17,848 nucleotides of DNA from CAXXIC01 sp964534355. Its GTDB lineage: Bacteria > Bacteroidota > Bacteroidia > Bacteroidales > UBA7332. Below, piece by piece: positions 13,133 through 17,848 of the stretch (position 1 is the stretch's first letter; every line of letters begins with the position of its first letter). The translations under genes and the position numbers were made by a program. Below the pieces are notes generated by a model that saw nothing but the letters and a program-made list of their open reading frames with translations, did not search any database and was not told the DNA's origin. Location of the stretch: the NCBI GenBank assembly GCA_964534355.1, contig CAZHNZ010000088.1:1-17848 (forward strand), written 5' to 3'.

Positions 13133-13702
13133 TCAGAGAGCCCGCATACCCGGCATTAGTTTATAAAGCAGTGTTTCAATAATGTAGGGAGATGTGATTA
13201 CAATAAGCGATGCAATCACTGTAAAGCGTACCCGCTTACTCTCTTCTACCTGCAAAAAATTACCGTGCGACTCAAATATAATATATATGATATACAGTTC
13301 ACCTATTTTCAGGAAAAAGAAATCGGGAAACAGCTCCAATATGGCTGTTACCGCAACAATGAGCGAGAAGCAGTAACCCGTATAACGTTGATAAAACCCA
13401 ATACTATTTTTGGGTAATTGCAAATAGTCGCTGAGCTGCTTCACCATAAATGCTGCCATATAGAATCCCCCAAAAAGGCTGGTCAGTATTATCGTAGCAT
13501 CTTTGAGCGCATCCTGCAGTTGGGTCTCTCCATTTTTGAAAAAAGACCCGACAAATGCACACAAGGTAGCTGTCCCAATCAAAGGATAGAGAAATCGGGA
13601 GAGAAACTCTTCGTTGCTCTCCTGCTTGTCGGCTATCGTAGACCACGCCCTGGCAGGCTGTGCCGACAATAACAATAGCATTTTAATAATGTTCTTTATC
13701 AT
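13133..13702 (-). CDS. Yip1-family membrane protein
   Basis: This is a small hydrophobic protein of 189 residues from the chosen start. It carries an N-terminal segment (AQPARAWSTIADKQESNEEF) like those of Bacteroidales Yip1-domain proteins, then about four or five membrane segments, including FLYPLIGTATLCAFVGSFF, ATIILTSLFGGFYMAAFMV, FSLIVAVTAILELF and VIASLIVITSPYIIETLLY. Function is unknown. The open frame extends upstream to an ATG at 13744, but a good promoter -7 element (13722-13729) lies inside that extension. The ATG at 13702, giving MIKNIIKMLLLL, is therefore the likely start. smpB follows 40 bases downstream. The family call is from memory of similar sequences and is moderate. Confidence 0.7.
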   Translation of the reverse strand: MIKNIIKMLLLLSAQPARAWSTIADKQESNEEFLSRFLYPLIGTATLCAFVGSFFKNGETQLQDALKDATIILTSLFGGFYMAAFMVKQLSDYLQLPKNSIGFYQRYTGYCFSLIVAVTAILELFPDFFFLKIGELYIIYIIFESHGNFLQVEESKRVRFTVIASLIVITSPYIIETLLYKLMPGMRAL

Positions 13703-13721
13703 AATCAGAAAATTAGGCATG

Positions 13722-13751
13722 CAAAGATAGTCAATTTGTTTCACCCTGCAA
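13722..13751 (-). promoter_or_regulatory. Bacteroidetes-type promoter for the Yip1-family gene and smpB
   Basis: On the - strand TATCTTTG (13729-13722) matches the -7 consensus TAnnTTTG. TTG (13751-13749) lies 19 bases upstream as a -33 element. Transcription would start near 13715, just before the ATG at 13702, leaving a very short leader. Confidence 0.65.
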
Positions 13752-13762
13752 TGCTTCTCTGT

Positions 13763-14824
13763 TCAGAGCCACTTTTTTCGCCGGAAGAAGAGCAGCATCG
13801 TCACCGAAATCAAGAGCATCACTCCCCACATCATATAATACCCGTATTTGTAATGTAGCTCCGGTAGATTGTCAAAGTTGGTGCCGTACACACCTGCTAT
13901 AAAGGTAAGCGGGATAAACAAAACCGAGAATACGGTCAGAAATCGCATTGTGTCATTCAGCCGGTTACTCAACGTAGAGTTGTACAGGTTGAGTTGATCA
14001 TTCAGTATTTCCCGAAAGTTATCGGATGTTTCAGTTGCTTGTTTGACGTTATCTTCCAACTCCTTGTAGTGTACATTCATCGTATCACCTATATAATCTG
14101 TATCCGATTTGTTCAGGGTGATTATCATATCTTTGGCCGGCAAAACAGTTCTGCGTATGAAGTTGAGCTTCTGCTTCATCTGTTTGATGTATATAATGGT
14201 TCGTTGGTTGGGGCGTTTAAACAAGCTATCTTCGATCACTTCAATCTCGTCGGCAAATTCGCCCAACACATATATATAATTGTCTATCACCACATCCAAA
14301 AGCGCAAACGCCAGAAAATCTGTTCCACCGTGACTGATGCGACGACGTTGTTTGCGTATCCGTTCCCGCACAGGCTCAAACATCAAGCCTTTCTCTTCCT
14401 GAAACGTTATCAGCAATCGCTCGTTAAAAAGCATACTCAGCTGGTCTGCTCTGACATTTCTTGTCCCGCCCATTTTCAGCATTTTTATGCTTACAAACAG
14501 ACAATCGTCAAACTCCTGAAACCGCGGACGTGCATGCGTATTCATCGCCTCAGCCAACACCATCCTCTCTAATCCCAGTACTTCAGATATTTCAGCCATT
14601 AGAGACGTGCTGTGCACACCGTCAATATTCAGCCATGTTATTCCCTCCCGCTTTGTATATTCAGCTGCCTCTGTTACTGTCGTTAGCTGTTTTTCTTCGA
14701 AGCCCCCGGGCGTATAATGAAACAGCGTTAATAGCACCTTTTCGCTCTTTTGTTCGCCTATAAACAACAAATCGTCGGGCGAAACCCCAATTTCATGCAT
14801 GCCTTTCCTTGTAAATTCAGTCAT
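13763..14824 (-). CDS. corA: CorA-family magnesium/cobalt transporter
   Basis: CorA proteins form pentameric inner-membrane channels for Mg2+ and Co2+. The 353 residues comprise a large cytoplasmic N-terminal part with family segments (ITWLNIDGVHS, AMNTHARPRFQEFDDCLFVS, DQLSMLFNERLLITFQEEKG, and a long helix around NRLNDTMRFLTVFS). Two C-terminal membrane helices follow at about 293-312 and 329-348, with a basic tail (RRKKWL). The loop signature is YGTNFDNLPEL: Thr315 replaces the Met of the usual GMN motif. The NLPEL end places it in the Thermotoga-like branch. It starts at ATG 14824; a second ATG eight codons on is possible. No good -7 element is seen upstream. It ends before the promoter of the next gene on the same strand, so that gene is probably transcribed separately. 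Confidence 0.93.
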   Translation of the reverse strand: MTEFTRKGMHEIGVSPDDLLFIGEQKSEKVLLTLFHYTPGGFEEKQLTTVTEAAEYTKREGITWLNIDGVHSTSLMAEISEVLGLERMVLAEAMNTHARPRFQEFDDCLFVSIKMLKMGGTRNVRADQLSMLFNERLLITFQEEKGLMFEPVRERIRKQRRRISHGGTDFLAFALLDVVIDNYIYVLGEFADEIEVIEDSLFKRPNQRTIIYIKQMKQKLNFIRRTVLPAKDMIITLNKSDTDYIGDTMNVHYKELEDNVKQATETSDNFREILNDQLNLYNSTLSNRLNDTMRFLTVFSVLFIPLTFIAGVYGTNFDNLPELHYKYGYYMMWGVMLLISVTMLLFFRRKKWL

Positions 14825-15122
14825 ATTTTTTTACATTAGTTTATTCATTAATTGTGCAATTCTTATTATTCGTTCAGTTCTGATACTCCTTGTCAATCCT
14901 GTTTTATGAATTATCGTGTTATTAAAAAACGTTTAATATCATCGTTTGTTTTGAATTCAGGAAGAATAATCTTTTTGCCGGAAATTATTTTTCATTTTAT
15001 TCAAAAAAAAATCGCAGTTCTAACATTAAGATAATAAGAAGGATAGAGTCAATTGTTGTTTGGTGAGAGAAATTATTTTACATCAAAATGAAAAAAAAGT
15101 TGCGTACATCAAATATTCGTCA
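14825..15122. other. AT-rich intergenic region between corA and tRNA-Pro
   Basis: About 300 bases, very AT-rich, with poly-A runs near 15002-15010 and 15091-15098. It separates the divergent corA gene and tRNA-Pro and must hold the corA promoter, but no convincing -7/-33 pair is seen on the - strand. There is no coding potential and none of the repeats found in the other intergenic regions. Confidence 0.7.
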
Positions 15123-15130
15123 TATCTTTG
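15100..15130 (+). promoter_or_regulatory. Bacteroidetes-type promoter for tRNA-Pro
   Basis: TTG (15100-15102) and TATCTTTG (15123-15130) match the -33 and -7 elements with a 20-base spacer. The tRNA begins 17 bases after the -7 element, so the leader would be about 10 bases. Confidence 0.75.
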
Positions 15131-15146
15131 CATCGCAAAACAAAAA

Positions 15147-15221
15147 CGGGGTGTAGCGCAGTCCGGTTAGCGCATCTGGTTTGGGACCAGAGGGTCGGGA
15201 GTTCGAATCTCTCCACCCCGA
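15147..15221 (+). tRNA. tRNA-Pro, anticodon TGG
   Basis: This 75-base cloverleaf has a perfect acceptor stem, CGGGGTG (15147-15153) with CACCCCG (15214-15220), and the discriminator base A15221. The anticodon stem is TCTGG (15175-15179) with CCAGA (15187-15191). The loop TTTGGGA carries TGG at 15182-15184. The T loop contains TTCGAAT. The 3' CCA is not encoded and would be added after transcription. Confidence 0.97.
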
Positions 15222-15231
15222 CACAAAAAAT

Positions 15232-15272
15232 CGCTCAATAGTCTGAAAAGATTGTTGAGCGTTTTTTGTTTT
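15232..15272 (+). terminator. Intrinsic terminator of tRNA-Pro
   Basis: A 13-pair stem (15232-15244 with 15249-15261, two G-T pairs), a GAAA loop and the T-run TTTTTTGTTTT follow the tRNA by 10 bases. Confidence 0.93.
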
Positions 15273-15432
15273 ATCCGTTTTATTCCTGTTTTTGTAGTCT
15301 TCCGGGTTATTTATTCAGGCAAAAAATCATATTATTATTTAGGGAATATCTGTCAGGGTAACGTTCGTTGCGTCATTCAAATTATGTTATATATTTTTGA
15401 TTGTTAGCATGATAATAGAATCAACATTTTAT

Positions 15433-15440
15433 TATCTTTG
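15433..15440 (+). promoter_or_regulatory. Possible -7 element for the FAD-dependent oxidoreductase gene
   Basis: TATCTTTG matches TAnnTTTG and lies 44 bases before the ATG at 15485. No TTG is at the standard spacing; the nearest (15401-15403) is 29 bases upstream. The promoter is therefore plausible but incomplete. Confidence 0.5.
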
Positions 15441-15484
15441 CATAAAATCTATTCCGTTTAAATTTGGTCTAATCATCTATTTTC

Positions 15485-17848
15485 ATGAAAAAACAGTTAT
15501 TTCTTACAATTATTATCGGGATTTTACTACTGACAAATACCCGTGTTCACGCTCAAACCGTATTAATTGAAGCAGAATCTTTTCGAAATCAGGGCGGCTG
15601 GTCGCTCGATCAACAATCAATGCACGAAATGGGTTCGCCATATCTGCTCGCACACGGACTTGGTTCGCCGGTAGCAGATGCCACCACCCAAATCTCTTTG
15701 CCGGCTACGGGGAAATATAGGTTGTGGGTGCGTACCAAAGATTGGGTGGCACAATGGAAAGCACCCGGTGCACCCGGCAAATTTCAGGTTACCATAGATA
15801 AACAGAAGTCGGATACCCTGTTTGGCACCCGGTTTGCCTCGTGGAGCTGGCAAAACGGCGGTGTAATCTCCGTTTCTCAAAAAGATATACAGATCCGATT
15901 GACCGACCTCACCGGTTTCGAAGGCCGGTGCGACGCTATCGTGCTATGTAAGGATACCAATTTTGTACCGCCCCACGAAGCTGTTGCACTTGCAGCCTGG
16001 AGAACGGGTTTGTTGGGAAATCAGGTTGCCCGTCAGGTCGGAAAGTTTGATCTGGTGGTTGTTGGTGGTGGTATGGCCGGCACGGCCGCTGCTATCGGAG
16101 CTGCCCGATTGGGGCTCAAAGTGGCTCTGGTGCAGGATCGTGCCGTGGTAGGAGGCAACAATAGCGAAGAGGTACGGGTGGGTTTAGGTGGTGCTATCAA
16201 TGTATCTCCTTATACCAATATTGGAAATATAATCAAGGAGCTTATCCCTCCGGTCGACCCGATGGTGAGTCCGGATAGTGCACTCGATGATGATTACCGG
16301 ATGAATATACTGAAAGCGGAAAAGAATCTTACGCTTTTTATGAATTGTCGGGCTGATGGTGTGTCCATGGATGGAAAGAATATAAAATCGGTGGTAGCGC
16401 AGAATACTGTATCCGCAGAGCGCATAGAGCTTTCGGGCTCTTATTTTGCCGATTGCACCGGTGATGGAACGATTGGTTTTTTGGCTGGTGCCGACTACGA
16501 AATAAATCTGCAAAAACACATGGGTAATACCAATATGTGGCGGGTGAAATCATTTTCTACGCCGCAACCATTTCCCAAATGCCCGTGGGCTATTGATTTA
16601 ACCAACAAGCCTTTTCCCGGAAGGCCCGGTATTAAGGGCCCTTCAAATACATCCGGACTCGGTTGTTTGGGGTCCTGGTTCTGGGAATCCGGATTTAGCC
16701 GCAATCCGCTGACCGAGGTAGAATATATTCGTGACCATAATTTTCGGGCTATGTACGGTGCGTGGGATTGTCTCAAGAATGTGGATATGCTCTATCCGAA
16801 TTACAAACTTTTCTGGGCGGCTTTTATTACCGGCAAGCGGGAGTCGCGCCGGCTTTTGGGCGATTTGCAGCTCACCAAAGAAGATTTGTTGGGGAGCGTA
16901 AAGTATAATGATGGATTTGTAGGCGTCGGTTGGGATATGGATGTGCATATTCCGCATGCCAGTTTTCAGGCCGGTTTCGAAGGAGATGAGTTTCTTTCAC
17001 TCGATATTCATACCGGTTTTAAACGTCCGTATTACGTGCCGTATCGCTGTTTCTACTCCCGCAATATCGACAATTTGTTTATGGCCGGTCGCAATATCAG
17101 TGTTACACAGGAGGCGTTGGGCTCCGTACGTGTAATGAAGACTACCGGACTGATGGGCGAAGTCGTTGGGTTGGCGGCAGGTCTATGCGTGAAGCGAAAT
17201 GCCACACCGCGCGAACTTTATACCACCTATTTTAATGAGTTTCGGAATTATATTGTCTCCGGCATTCCCGCGTTTGGCGATACAATGGTTATCAGGCCTT
17301 TTTACTATCCGGATAGCAAAAATCTGCAAATATTGATTGATAATACAGATGCGGGGTGCACATTTGATACACCCTGGGCATCGAGTGTGTATGTGGCCGG
17401 TTATGTGGGAGCCGATTATACGCAGGATGGAAGTGTAAATGCCGATCCGGCCAAATGGGCCAAATGGACACCCACTATTACAGAACCGGGTAGTTACAAA
17501 GTCTACATGAACTGGGCTGAAGGTGGGGGTAGGCCTACAAATGCACCGGTAGAGATTCAGCATGCAGACAGTATTTCGCATACAACCATAGATCAAACCA
17601 AAAATGGAGGTGTGTGGAATTATCTGGGCACCTATCGGTTTCAAGCCGGTAATGCCGGATATGTAAAGTTACTGGCTTCGGCGGTCGGTTCTACCATTGC
17701 CGATGCGGTATTGTTTGAAAAAATCGGATCCACTGTGGCTATTCGCCAAACAGCATCTGAACTCTCTGATTTTTCTGTGTGTGGCGGTTCTGTCCCCACG
17801 GTTGTTATCGATCTGAAGAAGGATGCACGGATATCGCTGGAGGTGTTG
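15485..17848 (+). CDS. Secreted FAD-dependent oxidoreductase with golvesin/Xly-like domain (3' end beyond window)
   Basis: The frame stays open for 788 codons to the window edge, so the C-terminus is missing. A signal peptide is clear (MKKQLFLTIIIGILLLTNTRVHA, cleavage before QTV). Residues about 24-165 form a beta-rich segment starting VLIEAESF, like carbohydrate-binding modules. A FAD-binding fold follows: DLVVVGGGMAG (189-199) is the dinucleotide motif, VVGGNNSEEVRVGLGG comes next, and ADCTGDG (322-328) and MAGRNISVTQEALGSVRVM are typical of the FAD_oxidored family. From about 612 to 745 a second beta-rich domain (FDTPWASSVYVAGYVGADY, YKVYMNWAEGGGRPTNAP, GYVKLLASAVGSTIADAVLF) resembles the golvesin C-terminal/Xly module. 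Such proteins occur near polysaccharide utilisation genes in Bacteroidota; the substrate is unknown. Export with a flavin domain suggests periplasmic or surface action. Confidence 0.87.
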   Translation, partial: MKKQLFLTIIIGILLLTNTRVHAQTVLIEAESFRNQGGWSLDQQSMHEMGSPYLLAHGLGSPVADATTQISLPATGKYRLWVRTKDWVAQWKAPGAPGKFQVTIDKQKSDTLFGTRFASWSWQNGGVISVSQKDIQIRLTDLTGFEGRCDAIVLCKDTNFVPPHEAVALAAWRTGLLGNQVARQVGKFDLVVVGGGMAGTAAAIGAARLGLKVALVQDRAVVGGNNSEEVRVGLGGAINVSPYTNIGNIIKELIPPVDPMVSPDSALDDDYRMNILKAEKNLTLFMNCRADGVSMDGKNIKSVVAQNTVSAERIELSGSYFADCTGDGTIGFLAGADYEINLQKHMGNTNMWRVKSFSTPQPFPKCPWAIDLTNKPFPGRPGIKGPSNTSGLGCLGSWFWESGFSRNPLTEVEYIRDHNFRAMYGAWDCLKNVDMLYPNYKLFWAAFITGKRESRRLLGDLQLTKEDLLGSVKYNDGFVGVGWDMDVHIPHASFQAGFEGDEFLSLDIHTGFKRPYYVPYRCFYSRNIDNLFMAGRNISVTQEALGSVRVMKTTGLMGEVVGLAAGLCVKRNATPRELYTTYFNEFRNYIVSGIPAFGDTMVIRPFYYPDSKNLQILIDNTDAGCTFDTPWASSVYVAGYVGADYTQDGSVNADPAKWAKWTPTITEPGSYKVYMNWAEGGGRPTNAPVEIQHADSISHTTIDQTKNGGVWNYLGTYRFQAGNAGYVKLLASAVGSTIADAVLFEKIGSTVAIRQTASELSDFSVCGGSVPTVVIDLKKDARISLEVL

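Noticed and set aside
13994..14572. 192-codon + strand open frame opposite corA
   Set aside because: It is antisense to a clear CorA gene, and its translation is rich in aromatic and histidine residues with no recognisable domain.

Overview
The window looks like chromosomal DNA of an anaerobic Bacteroidota, probably a Bacteroidales relative. The signs are two or three promoters of the Bacteroidetes type (TAnnTTTG), little Shine-Dalgarno sequence, a tRNA gene without encoded CCA, a GYDIA-motif GHMP kinase and a Yip1-family membrane protein. A run of exactly 100 Ns (5511-5610) shows a draft or metagenome scaffold with a gap of unknown true length. The genus assignment is open.

Layout. Positions 1-243 hold intergenic repeats. 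A complete Wza-type outer-membrane lipoprotein gene follows (244-1050). Next come two blocks of tightly packed + strand genes. Block 1 (1104-5370) encodes the methylcrotonyl-CoA carboxylase beta subunit, a methylglutaconyl-CoA hydratase and the biotin-carrying alpha subunit. Block 2 (6152-11525) encodes an acyl-CoA dehydrogenase, class II HMG-CoA reductase, a GYDIA GHMP kinase, diphosphomevalonate decarboxylase and mevalonate kinase. A 780-base repeat-rich region containing the assembly gap separates them. On the - strand are a two-Gate-domain membrane protein, smpB, a Yip1-family protein and a CorA-type transporter. The right end has tRNA-Pro(TGG) with a strong terminator and a secreted FAD-dependent oxidoreductase with a golvesin/Xly-like C-terminal domain, cut by the window edge.

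How the genes work together. Read as one pathway, the two blocks encode every step from isovaleryl-CoA to isopentenyl diphosphate: dehydrogenation, biotin-dependent carboxylation, hydration to HMG-CoA, reduction to mevalonate, two phosphorylations and decarboxylation. Neither HMG-CoA synthase (the acetyl-CoA entry) nor HMG-CoA lyase (the catabolic exit) is in the visible cluster. This suggests a dedicated route from leucine carbon into isoprenoids. The least certain assignments are the GYDIA kinase as phosphomevalonate kinase and the acyl-CoA dehydrogenase, whose catalytic glutamate is placed as in butyryl-CoA dehydrogenase and not as in isovaleryl-CoA dehydrogenase.

Three intergenic regions carry the same set of short repeats in the same order and orientation: 7-base TTACRRG units, then 8-base TARACNRG units, then palindromic modules, then 7-base AACGTAN units. 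These arrays lie within 0 to about 12 bases of several start or stop codons.
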